NCBI GenBank assembly: GCA_963556495.2
Contig: OY747704.1
Span: 7,736,001 to 7,800,000, forward strand
Direction of reading: 5' to 3'
Origin: Valencia hispanica
Taxonomy: Eukaryota; Chordata; Actinopteri; Cyprinodontiformes; Valenciidae
Length of the DNA: 64,000 bases
A program made the position numbers and the translations under genes. Positions 36,166 through 47,461 of this stretch are shown one piece after another. The notes under the pieces were generated by a model. That model saw only the letters and a program-made list of their open reading frames with translations, was not told the origin of the DNA and made no database searches. The first letter of the stretch is position 1. Each line of letters opens with the position of its first letter.

Positions 36166-37239
36166 AACCTCTGGTTTATACCATTATCAACTAAATGCAA
36201 TGTCTGTAACATAGTAACTTATTACATATTTGGCAAGTTATTACATTACTGGCTTTATTACATTTAAAATGGCTAACAATATTACATCATTGGATGTTTT
36301 TACATTACTTGTAGTTCCAAGGAGGAATATTAGCATGCTATGCTATTTGGGCTCATAACTCTTTTTGAGGAAAACTTTAGATCTGTGACCTGGCATCAGA
36401 ACCACAGATAGACCTCATTCCCTGTATTCCTTCAGCCACACTAAGTGATTATCTTCACTCTGAGTGTGCATCTTGGAAGTGATCTGAGACTAATTCTTTG
36501 TTGACTCTATACATCAGAAATGCTGCTTTATTGTTGTTTTTGTTGTTTTGTTTTTGCTGCTGTCTTTTCTGCATCTGCTCCCATTTTTCCTTGTGGTATC
36601 ACTACTTCTGCTCTTACAACTCCTCATCAGCCGTTTTCTGTTGGCCTCTGATTTTAGCTCAACTTCTAGAACTGAATCATTTGCCGATCCAATTTGTGGC
36701 TTGGTTATTGAATAAGTGTTTTGTTTGACCCTGCAAGGTGAGAACGCTCTATGCCAGTTTCTCTCTTCACAAAGACTTAAGTGTGTCATAATATGAGGGA
36801 CTTTGCTTTAGTTTGTAAAGTTGGTTTCCAGTTTTGTGGTATTTTGTGTTAGCATTGTATTTTTAGTGCGCTGTAGTCATTGTTTCCCTGATCTCTGTGT
36901 TTCACTTGTGTTTTTGTTCAGTCATTTTGCCCAGTCAGCCTCTCTCAGGTGCCTCAGCCTCTTGGTTCCCTGTCAGCTGTTGCCATTCTATAATTAGACC
37001 CATTCGGCCCTCATTGCTGTAACCATCCTCGAACGGCCTCCCTTATCAATGAAAATCCAAATTTGGGATTAGATTGTTTTCCCCCAAGTCTGTCATGTTG
37101 AAAAACATTTCTATTGGTATTCATATAGTAATAACTAATACATTAATAATCATCTCCAGAGATATCGTTAAATAGTTCCATTTATTATCAGATTTTGAAT
37201 CAGGAATCAATCACTTTAGAGAGGCAAAGCCTTTTCTAG
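36166..37239. other. intergenic stretch, nothing recognised
   Basis: There is no supported gene here. A T-rich low-complexity segment at 36525-36610 produces a chance open frame rich in Leu, Phe and Cys. Confidence 0.45.
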
Positions 37240-37410
37240 AGTTTGGGAAGATAATCACAAGGCTTGTACTGCATTCTGGAGGTGATTTTCAAGAGGCACC
37301 ACACAGACGTATCTAGAACATCAACTGGAACAGCTGCATTCGCTGTGTTAAGAAATCCAGAGACAACATCAGAAGCATCTTTCTGGGACTAAGGAGAAAA
37401 GTGACTGGAT
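37240..37410 (+). mobile_element. short Tc1-like transposase fragment
   Basis: 'ggcaccacacagacgtatct', followed by a segment ending 'agaagcatctttctgggact', parallels the transposase region at 14220-14335 of the golph3-intron Tc1 element. There are deletions and substitutions. No ends are visible. Confidence 0.55.
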
Positions 37411-38175
37411 TATTGTTAAGCTGCCCAAAGTTCTCTTTTAAGATAAAAGTAATCTTTATAGTTCAATTTATTTACATTGGGGCTGTGTGAAGAGGACTGA
37501 TCTTACCTAGAGGGTTTTTATTTATTTTAGTCATGTTGGATGAACATTTGTTCGAAGTTATAGGTTTGTATTCTAAATCTAAAAAGGTACTGGCCTTTGA
37601 GACTCAGGTGGGTTTTTATTCCTTGCTGTAATTTACATAAATTAGCATAAATATGGATGGCTTTGGCTTAATATGCGTGCATGATGCTTCATTTAATTGT
37701 GGGCAGAGTGGGACAGGGCAGGGAAATATAATTGCTGCTTGGCAACACAATCTGAGAACAAGTGTTTGGAAGTACTTTTTGAATTAAATAGATGTCCAGA
37801 CTTTGGCTTGCAAGAGTTTTGAGCATGACAAGTGAATTGGCCTGCCTGTGTTGTGGAAATGACAAGATACAGAAGCACACTTGATATTTCCAGCATATTG
37901 TAAAACTTCTGAAGTGATTGTTTTAGGAGACATTATTAAGACTGCACCATTTCTTTGTTTATTGATTCAAAAGCCTATGCGTGTTTTACTTTACTTTCCT
38001 GTCTTAAATGTCGAGCTTTGATCACAAAACTTTAAAAAGAAATTTGGAGGGAGGTTCAACAAATTATCTTGTACTGTTAGTGTTGATAAAAAGTACCCTA
38101 ATTTCAGAATATTTTACAATGGAACCTTCTCCAAATTGGCAGCTCCAGTCCCTTGTTTTAGTTCTTCTTTTTTTT

Positions 38176-38467
38176 CAGAATCAGAAAGGGTTTTATTGCC
38201 AAATGTTGAGTAGGTTTACAACATTAGGAAATTGCTGCGGTACTTTGTGCAAACATACAAGAACAAACAGACAAACAGTTAAATAAAAATAAAAATATAA
38301 TATGCTAAACAGATTGATATATACATGAGTGCAGGTAATGATCGGTGCAAATCAGACAGGTGCAAAAAAATCACAATATGGGTCATGTAACTGAGCGGGT
38401 GGTGGGAGCAGTCTTAGGGTTATTGTTCATGAGTCCAACAGCAGAGGGGAAGAAACTGTTCTTATGG
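38176..38467 (-). mobile_element. L2/CR1-type LINE 3' fragment, minus strand
   Basis: Read on the minus strand, 38465-38412 is nearly identical to 13478-13530 (the HKNSFFPSAVGLMNN region). The fragment ends with the same AATAAAACCCTTTCTGATTCTG tail at 38197-38176. It belongs to the same family as 12977-13774. Confidence 0.85.
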
Positions 38468-40267
38468 TAGCAATCAGCACTGCGTTTCCATTTTTAGTCG
38501 TAACTCAGAAATTCCCACTCCTGAATCAGAATTTCCCTTTAGGAAAGTCTGAGAATTTTTCAAACGCTGACTTTGTGATCCAACATGGCAGCTCCTCGCA
38601 TCAACTATAATAAAATGTAGCATAAACATGCTTATTTTACAAGAAACACTTATAAGAATGAATTTAAAATCATACATGTAGCGCCTGCTACTCTAAATTA
38701 AAAGTGGTGTTTGCATGTGGAAAGTACAGCTTAAAACAACAGTGAGCCATTTTACTGCAAACAATGGCTTCTTGGGTCCGAGTTTAGAGGTAAATGGAAC
38801 GGATCATTAAACCTGTCTTAATAGAACATGTTGTGCTGTGTCTCTTTAATTATTTAGTTCTAAGAAGTGGAGTTCTTTATTTGTGCGTTTATATTAGCAT
38901 AATTAACTAATTGGATGTTTTTTAATTTTTTGATTCTGATTTAAGAACTTTTTCTGTCGTATTACATTGGTCTTTCATTACTTTCCATTTGAATAAGGTC
39001 TAAAGTGATCACTTGCTGACGGTTGGATCCAAACTGTAGTGGTTCAACACATGAAGGCCCGGCATAAAAGGAACAAGCAGCATCTTGTGGTTAGCTTCAT
39101 GGGCGTGGCAGGATTATAAGGACTGTAATACACTGCTTAATGTTTTGTTCTTAATCTCTTATCCACCAACATTCCCATCTCTCAGTAGACTCTGTACAGC
39201 CTTTAAACTCCTTACAATTACTGGATCAACCAATAAGAAAGGGTTTTTGGTATTCAGACACAAACAAAAAAGCAGAGCAAAAAAACATTTGTTAAATCAG
39301 ATTTTTTTCTTTCCTACATATTTTAATATATTTAGAAACACTCACTACACATGGGAAGTCAGCTAATTCTAGAATAACAAACTACTACAGCTAAGGGTTA
39401 CAACCCTTGCAGTGCTTTAAGTATTAACATTAAACCTTTTCTACAAATGAATAATGAAAACAGACCTAGTCGTCATGATAATAACTTATAACTTATCCAA
39501 GCTTTATTAAAGTAAACGTTATGTCCACCATCAAGTCACTCACCACCGTTGCTGGAATTTCATTTAATATTAGATCCTGTTCTATAAGCTTCACTACCTT
39601 TTTTTTTTTTAGAAATGTGTAAAAGGTGGAACTCTGTCAAAACCAGGCTGTCGCCAGCATCGTTTTCGTATTACAGTTGATCAAAATGAAACTGTCACTT
39701 CCTCCTTTATTCTTTTACAATACAGCATCCTGGGATCTGCTGAAATGGGGCTTTTTCTAATCTTTAGCCATATGGCACCTAGGAGAAGAGCAGGGTAGAG
39801 GGGGAGGGTGGCATCTAGGTCAGTCTGCATTCTGGAAACAAAGAGTAAACTAATCCTTGTTAGAATGTAAAATAGAATTATTTTTTTTTCATCCATAAAA
39901 CAAAAAGTCAATCTGAATGTGCTTTCACTGTGGGGGCACTGCAAGGAAGATTTTGACACAATGTTGGATTACATCAACTATCTTCACAGAGGCCGTCTTT
40001 AGATTACATTAAAAACTACTAGTGCAGAATTAAAATTTTCTTATTTTAACAAAATCAAGTCCTTACTTGGTGTTAAGATGAAGAAAACAACATATTGAGT
40101 TTTTGAATGCAACAAATGCATCCCAATGATTCAATTAGATTCATATCAGCAGCAAATATGTGAATTCATCATCTTCTGTATGGTTTTATCAAGTCGTTGT
40201 GGAGGCCATTCATTTCTGCACAGCCATCTTGTGATCCCATCACAGCCTTTCGGGCAGGTTGAGGTCT
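38468..40267. other. intergenic stretch, nothing recognised
   Basis: About 1.8 kb of AT-rich sequence without a supported gene or identifiable repeat. Confidence 0.45.
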
Positions 40268-41280
40268 GGGCCCTCATTTATCAGACGTTCGTAGAAACTG
40301 TCCTATATTCTGTCCTACGAATGAAATTTAGAATGTTCATACAAACAGTTCAAATCCGGATTTATCAAATATGCGGTGGCCAGTCGTACGCATGTTCCTC
40401 CGCAATCCTCTGTTGATAAATCCCACATGTGCGTTCCCTTGGTGCTGGTGCCAATTCACAGTCATTTGCATACAGAATTAACCGTATTTGGTCACACCAC
40501 ATCCTCTGACACATGCATTAAATCCTTGCATTCTTCCCGAAAATAGTGGCCAAGAGAGCAAAAGTGACATCGACATTGAGGTGAAAGATAAGTGGGGCGA
40601 CAAAAGAAAGATTCATGACGAACAGACTTTTTGAACATTGTCATAGTTAAAATTCATTTTAACACCGATAGCTTTTGCCTTCTAATATCAGCGGTTCCTC
40701 TGCTTCATGTCCCCCCTCTCCATCACGCAACAGTTATATTCCTGCTGCACACATTTAAAAAAAAAGTGGCAAAGAAACATTTCATTTGCTGTTATTCACT
40801 TCTGCGGAAATACTTAACGTCTTTGCTGATATCAAATCAGTTAAATTTATCCCAAACATTGCTGTTTGGTTCTATAAGCTCAGGGGTAACCAATTAAAAA
40901 AAGAACAGTGCCTGGGAGAAAGTGACAGAGGCAGTAAATGCAGTCGGGAAAGCGGAGAGGTTCCTGTTGGAAATAAAGGGAAACAAAGGTTCAATATCAA
41001 ACTGAATACAATAAAATGTCCCTCAGCACACAGCTGGGCCAGATCTTCTACTGGGGGCACACAGTTCACCACATTTGACACGCGTGTGGCCAGCGATATT
41101 GGAGACTCTGTTTTGGCTGGCATCAGTAACCATGGAGACAGCGACAACCTGCTTCACCAATAAGCAGGACCATCTAGTTTCCACAGTACAGTTAGCAAAC
41201 CTTTTATTTATAAGTGTAACATCTTTTTAAACTGAAGCGCTTGATTTGACAAGTAAAAAAAACATACGGAGACCGCAGGC
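40268..41280 (+). mobile_element. Harbinger-like element remnant, copy 2 (plus orientation)
   Basis: The left end is GGGCCCTCATTTATCAGACG. The segment 40790-41260 is the inverted counterpart of 23990-23640. Myb/SANT-like remains on the plus strand include AWEKVTEAVNAVGK at 40910-40951. 'gaggtgaaagataagtgggg' near 40578, which would follow the Myb helices (EVKDKWGD), is displaced upstream. No transposase frame remains. Confidence 0.65.
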
Positions 41281-43107
41281 TTAAAAAATATGTTGTTTGA
41301 AGATGTTTTTGAGGCCGTCCTGTTTATAATTCTATAAACTTTAATATTCAACATGAAGATATTGTTAACAAAAAGGTCCCACAAGTTCCAGTTTTAGAAA
41401 CTAGACATACTTTAAATTGATCTGATGAAAGTGTGCATGGCCTTATAGAGACACAAATAAAGACAACAGTAAACATTTTAATTAGGGTTTAGTTAAAGAG
41501 CCCTTAATAACATGTAAATGGTTAATACACAGAACAGATAAAGTCTGCAAATCTTTTAATTCTGATGGAGGTTTCATTGACATAATTTCCCTGACATATC
41601 AGGGAAAAGCTACAAATAAGCAGTGTGCCACATTTCTTCAATATGAAATGACACACAGTACTGTGAAAGTTTTAGTCTCAGCATTTTGCTTTGTGTTCTA
41701 CCCAAAAGGAGTTCAGGAACTACTACTGTTAATGATAGATGATTCTGTGGATGAACATAAGCTGGTGCTGCTGTTGAAATGTTCCAGCATAGTGTAGATG
41801 GGGGACCTGAGATTATCTGCATGGGGGGGAGGGCTCCTTTTAGAGGGATTTAGGTCATTACTGAAAATGTCATGTTAATACTGTTGCTATTCAGCTTTGT
41901 GTGTCAACATGTCATGAATGGATTTCATAGACGTTTTTTTCTGTCTCACTGTATGGATCAGTAACACAGTAGAACGTCCCTCCCACCTATAAATGAGACT
42001 TGAGCAGACTGGGAACGCAATTCCAGCTTGCTGATTTTCATTTGAACTTGTCAAGTCTTGTTTTCCACATTTTTTCCGCAATGAAACTTAAAGCAGCATA
42101 GAAGCGAGGTATACTAGTTTTCCTTCAGGAAAATAGAAAACTCAAGTGTTAGTAGTTTGGAAGGGTGATGTTGTGGGGTCCTTCTTTCTTTTCTTAATAT
42201 CCTGTAAAAGGGGGGTAGTAGCTGCAGAAAAAGTTTGTATGATGAGGCCTGCAGTCTTAGATTAAAGCTTTTAACTTTCAAAGTTCAACCACCTGAAGAG
42301 ACCATAGAGAAATAGTGTTTATCCTTGAGAAATGGCCAGATATTTCCTGCTGCAACATCAGGTGTACATAATGTCAATGGAGGGAAGTCAGAAATGATGA
42401 CCATTACAATTTTCTCTCAGCCAGGGTGATTCAGTGGTGTTTCAAGTTCTCTGTGGATTTAGGAAAAAGTCTAACCTTTTTCAGCAGTCTGTGTGATGAA
42501 ATACATTAGTCAGTGAACTAATTTCATTGTCATTACACTGTGTTATTCCTAGGCTGCCTGTGAGGTGAATTCCAATTATCCTGGGCTTGTTTGTCTGCTC
42601 CACCCTAGTTCTTTGATGGTGATAGGCTGCAGGGGGGGATTCTCCACTGATATATCACAAGACAACTCGGATCTGCCTCTGGTTGTCTAAAATCATAAAC
42701 CAAGCTGGCCATGTCCCATACAGGTATTTTGTGAAAACGTATAATGAGGAGTTCCTTAGTTTTGTCTCAAGGTTTTGTCATTTTTTTGTTGCTGTTTATA
42801 TGCTGTCAGAAGAATTTGAGTGTGAGGGGTCTGAATGCACACTGTAGTTTTGCTTGTGTTCTTTGCAACCTGCACTAACCGAGGACAGAAAATGAAAATG
42901 TATGTGACTTTTTCCTTTCAGATTGCATTTTTAAAATTGTTAGTTAACACCTCTACCTGATGTCTTGAGGAGACCATTGGGATTCTTGGTCCCAGAGGGT
43001 CAGATCACACAGCTTTGAAGGGTTCAACTTTCCTGGAGAACCTCTTGTTGTGTCACCTAGAGTACCTTTCCTGTAAGTTTGTAAGAGACCTTTGAGGGGA
43101 CATCTGT
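41281..43107. other. intergenic stretch, nothing recognised
   Basis: About 1.8 kb without a supported gene or repeat. Confidence 0.4.
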
Positions 43108-43233
43108 ATAGACCCCTTAATGGCCTATGTCACAAGTGACGTCATAACTCTAGCTGGAGGCAAAAACAGGAAAAGCCGCTGACTAAAGACTGGAAGCTAG
43201 GTAAAACCGGTGAAACGTTACAGCTGTTAAGCG

Positions 43234-43426
43234 TGGTCTTGTTGTGTGTTTGGGTGCCAGAATAGGAGGAACGTTAGTGGAAGTAAACTTAAGTTTTATA
43301 GTATTCCAGCGGACACTTGTGCTCAGACAAAACAAAGACAATTGTGGTTGAATGCAGTAAGACGAAAAGACTGGACAGGGACAATCATCAAAAATGCTCC
43401 GGTTTGCAGCCCACACTTCATATCAG
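43234..43426 (+). pseudogene. THAP-domain exon (zinc-finger DNA-binding), start lost
   Basis: The frame reads SCCVFGCQNRRNVSG..., LKFYSIP, WLNAVRRKDW and VCSPHFISG. These are the C-x(2-4)-C, Trp/Arg and C-x2-H signatures of a THAP zinc finger. It ends at a consensus donor, G|gtaaga, at 43427. There is no ATG: the frame opens three codons after a stop at 43228-43230. The AVPTIF-type end of THAP is not in this exon. THAP domains bind the ends of several transposon classes. The start is probably decayed, or an upstream exon is not visible. Confidence 0.75.
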
Positions 43427-43638
43427 GTAAGAGATAAATAAAACTTTTGGTCCAAATTAACTGAATTGTAACTGACCCAACTCGGACACAGCTGGCTCAA
43501 AACTAGGAAGGAAGATGTCTGGGAAATGTCTTGTCTTTATCAATGCATTAGCTAGCGTGTAAATGCTAACCGGGTGTTACATCTAGTGTTACTACATTGC
43601 AACTAACCTAGAACAAGTATTTGTTAGCTTAAACTTAC

Positions 43639-44058
43639 CCAGCCATGCAAGTGCAGTTTGCTGTCCAAACTGTATTGATGTCCCGATTTACGATGGCCCA
43701 GGGATCATACATAACACTCTTCTTGCCTTGGCATTGGCTAGACGAAGTTGCTGTAGAGTATTGTTTGAACATGAACATTAATAACATAGTTGTAGGCATC
43801 CAGCGATTTATACACTTTGAGTTTTTCTTTGCTGTACACACATGGTGTCTCGATTAGGTACATGTAGATGTCCGGCCACTCCACCCTTGGCAGCCACGTC
43901 AAGTCTTCATGCCACTCCCGCAAGGTGTATGGGTCAGCCAACCTGCTACCATCTGTTAGCGTTGATTTAGTAAAATAGCTGTCCCGGTCCTGCAGAGAAA
44001 GTGTCCGTACATAGTCCGACTGATCTGAGACCGAACCACTCTTTTCAAACTCCTCCAT
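43639..44058 (-). pseudogene. YqaJ/SWIM-associated protein, first exon, frameshifted
   Basis: From an ATG at 44058 the minus strand reads MEEFEKSGSVSD, then REWHEDLTWLPRVEWPDIYMYLIETP and VYKSLDAYNYV, phrases typical of large families of fish proteins with SWIM and YqaJ nuclease domains. The frame stops at 43738. It resumes in another frame with SSQCQGKKSVMYDPWAIV and TANCTCMAG, the start of a SWIM zinc finger, and then a consensus donor gtaagt at 43638. About 15 family-typical residues between the two parts are missing, so a deletion with frameshift is likely. No downstream SWIM or YqaJ exon was found to the left. Confidence 0.65.
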
Positions 44059-44884
44059 TATCAAACAATACCACACCAAACTTGTTTGCTCCCGCTTGTC
44101 AACATGGCTTCTCGCTCTGGCTTTTGCCTCTATTCTAAGCCCTGCCCACCAAAATACGTCACAATGTTTACAAACAATTAAAGGGTCTATTGTTTGGGGG
44201 TGTCCAGCATAGAGATATTCTTCTGGCATTCGTCCTGTAGTTTGTAATTGACCAGGTGTTCTTTATTATCCTCCATGTGTCATTGTCTTCATAGCGATGC
44301 ATCTTGTCTTTGCTGCCTCAAAATTTTATTTGAAGTCATTATGGGCAAGCCTGTACTCCATAATGTCTCCTGATTGCAAGGTTGCACACCAATTTGTGGT
44401 TTTGCAGGTAACATTCCATATCTACTCAGGGTTTCTGATTAAGATATGCTTAAACATTTCGCAGGGGATTCAAATGGAATTGCACAGTTCCTGGTACCAT
44501 TAACCAAGCCAAGACTTTTGCGAGGGCTTACCAGGGCACCACCCCAAAGTGCCGGCGCTTTTAGGTGCTCAATAAACATTTTTTATTTTTATGAATGAAT
44601 AGCTTGAGAATGCCTTGTTGGGGCTAAGGAAGGAAGGAAGATCAGTGATCGATTTTTCATTATGGCGGACAACAGAAAATATACACTGGAGCACAGAAAA
44701 GGAGAAAGAAAGTCAGTCAGAGGCATGAGAGGGCATTAAAAACTAAAACAAAAACAAAATATCACAGATAAGCAATGCTGTCATATACTACACTTGTATC
44801 AGGCTGTGGAAGGATAGATACAGCACTGCAAAAATCATTAGAATCTGGGTGTTCTTATTGGACTAAAGTTTTGAGAAGATTTTG

Positions 44885-44946
44885 TCTGTTGAAGTAATTC
44901 TACTCTAACTTGAGTAGAATTTTTAGTTCCTCTTCCCACCTCTGAT
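44885..44946. repeat. right-end fragment of the ACTCAAGTA hAT family
   Basis: 'taacttgagtagaattttta' followed by 'ttcccacctctg' matches the right terminus of the elements at 20756-21370 and 29379-31099. Only the end remains. Confidence 0.5.
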
Positions 44947-46501
44947 TGCAATGCAGGTTGTATCTTTATTTTTTTCTTCTCAAATGTGTGAATAGTTTAT
45001 TCAGCTAATAAGTGATTGTGTTTTGATCAGAACTATCCAGTCATTTAAAAGGTCCAAAAAACGTATATTCAATAGGCCCGTTTCTGCTATCAGAACTTCG
45101 GGGTAATTTTACCGGGCCTTCACTGTATGCACATGTCTCTATTTCACTGGACCAGCCTGAAAGAATCACTTTATGGGCCATTTCAGGAACCAAACGAGTA
45201 CCTGCCTTGGGGAATGCACTTGGAAATGGCCCGATAGTGTCGCTGGGTGGGACTTGTGGTTAACTCTTGCTGATTGGTTGCAAATCTGTGGGAAATGAAG
45301 ATGCTTAACTACGTCAAATATGTTTTTAGCTGTTTACATGAGTCTGGCATAAGTTGACCTTTAATTTTCACTCTTATCAAACTTGTATACAGGTTAGGCT
45401 CTATTGTGTCTGGGCGTGCTCTGTTTGTGCTGGCCTTTACTCACTGTTCTGACTGCCTGTTGGATGCTCTAGAAACTACCCGTAACACCACAGCTTCCCT
45501 TGAGTTGTCATCATTTATTCTGTGCATTAGCTTCATTTACTGGTCTGTATGTATGTCAAAAATATGTCCAACTTGGAATATTCCTTATTGGTTGGTAACT
45601 GTTTTTGTCAATGATTGTATTTTAAAAGTGTGCTTCATCCATTCAGTTTATGACACCCAAAACTCTAGTAATTCTGAGTAAACCCACACCATTTTTGCTT
45701 CTGATTCAGCTCAGGCCAGAACAGGGCAGGGCCTTTTGCCTTCAGTTGGATGTATAGGAATAGCACAGACATAGGGCACCACAAAACCAAAGAGTTTATT
45801 TGAAGCTCAACTGCTGCATAGTGATTAAAGTGTGGTCTTATGGTAGCCTGTGTTTTTTTTGTCCACATTTGCCACCGATGCGGCTTTATCCAGTTCTAAG
45901 TGTGCAGATGAAGGGTCAACCCAGATTCTTCAGGACAAGCATTTTTTTTTTTTTTACCAGAATGAGGCCACTGAAGGTATCTGCTAGATTTGCATTTTTT
46001 AAACCCTTGAGATCAGATTTAACACCCCTTGACATTTTTAGTTGTAACTCTAGAAGTTACAAAATACCTTTTGAGTTCTCACATATGTATGGATTTTTTC
46101 ATCATAACCATAAGTATTAGGAGTGTTTTATTCCTTTTTACCAAAATTACAATGCTGACACAGCTTTTAAATGTAGCTACAGTATAATTGCAAGCTGTAT
46201 CTGGCAATGATCATAACAAGATGGTGTTTTTTTCTATATCATACAGTCTTTGTCCCTGTTTAGACATGCTATTTACATGCGTCCTGGCTCCTCCAATTGT
46301 AAGTAGACCAGCCTTCAGTGTGTCCCACGATGGATTAATAACAATAATAATGCATTCATTTGTAAAGCGCTTTCAGTCAAAGTGCTGTACAGAACAGTAA
46401 GAACCAAAAAATTGGATGGCAAAATGTATCAAAGTGCTAAACTATTCTGAAGGGGAACCTTCAGAGGGGAACTGGAAAACCTTCATCAATGAGTCATCGG
46501 T
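44947..46501. other. intergenic stretch with an unnamed GGCCCG-type repeat
   Basis: 'ataggcccgtttctgctatc' (45074) and 'aaatggcccgatagtgtcgc' (45223) enclose a GC-richer block resembling a dispersed fish MITE; the call is tentative. Nothing else was recognised. Confidence 0.3.
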
Positions 46502-47394
46502 TAGGGGTGTAATGGTACACAAAAATCAAGGTTTGGTGCATATGACTTTTTTTTTTACTTTCACCAGCATTAAGCAAATAACCCTTTTTTCCTGAATTCA
46601 TTCCTTTCAATTTTCTGAAATGTATTTTATTTTATTAGGTTCTATAACTTAAAGTTAAAGTATAGAACTGACTGGAGATTTGATTTGTAAAAAATAAATA
46701 CAATAGTACAAGCAGATATAGCCAGAGTAGAAAACAATATACCCAATTGAAAACAGTCGGTGTTAATGTTTAGAAATGTTTAAATAATACTTTGCCCATA
46801 TTTGAGAAGGAAACATGCTTAAATCACTTTGGAGTTGTTTTGATATTTGAACAACCTAGTCTCCCAGCTGTACTGAATGCAGCATGGGCAGCTGTTGGGG
46901 ATTCATTGGGGATTCTGCTGACTTGTGTTTTTACACAATAAGGAGTTTGGGCTGATTGGATGCTACTGGTTGCCATTTGGACGTCAGCTGGTTTTTCTCT
47001 TTATCAGTGATGTTTACATTCAGCTTGACATTGTTTCAGGTGAGTAATTCAGTTCAGGGCAGAGTGTGTTATATACCTTATTACTGTTGGAAGATGCGTT
47101 TACTGAAAAAGTTCTGGTTCAGTCCATCTTTCTTTTTCTACTGTAGCTGCATGAGAAGCCATTAATGTTCCCAAATAGCAGAGTTTAGTGATATCTGGGA
47201 GTCCTTTCTGTTTTGTTTTGATGTCACTTTTTAAAGTTGCGCTGCGAAATGTTGCACTGCGCTCTGACTGCACACAAACATTCTTCATGTGTTCAGGTAG
47301 AAAACAGCTATATTTGTTCAGTACACATGCGTACCGATTCAAAAGAGCCGAACGTAAAATTCCGAATATGAATACATGAACCATTACACCCCTA
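46502..47394. mobile_element. 893-bp non-autonomous hAT-like element
   Basis: Perfect 14-base inverted ends, TAGGGGTGTAATGG at 46502-46515 and its complement at 47381-47394, match the 'AGGGGTGTAACGGT' fish hAT type. The next bases also pair partly (TACAC versus TTCAT). The flanks TCATCGGT and TCATGAGT are weakly similar, so the duplication is uncertain. There is no intact transposase. Confidence 0.75.
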
Positions 47395-47461
47395 TCATGA
47401 GTGCCTTCAAACCTTTTCTTTGCACTGTACAAACACAATCAGATGAGGATTCATGTTAGGG

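Larger units (their letters stand above)
43108..44190. mobile_element. 1083-bp ISL2EU-like transposon remnant carrying THAP and YqaJ/SWIM pieces
   Basis: The left end ATAGACCCCTTAAT and the inverted right end ATAGACCCTTTAAT are followed, in each case exactly 28 bases from the start, by GTGACGT, and farther in by GAGGCAAAA. This gives imperfect inverted termini of roughly 35-75 bases. If the element proper starts at AGACCC, both sides are flanked by AT, fitting a 2-bp duplication. Inside, a THAP exon (plus) and a YqaJ/SWIM-associated gene piece (minus) converge. The eukaryotic ISL2EU (PHIS) transposons are known to carry a THAP-bearing transposase and a YqaJ-type second protein. The transposase catalytic core is missing. 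Confidence 0.6.

Noticed and set aside
45406..45681. 91-codon hydrophobic open frame
   Set aside because: No family, splice or promoter evidence; its length is within chance expectation in 64 kb of AT-rich DNA.
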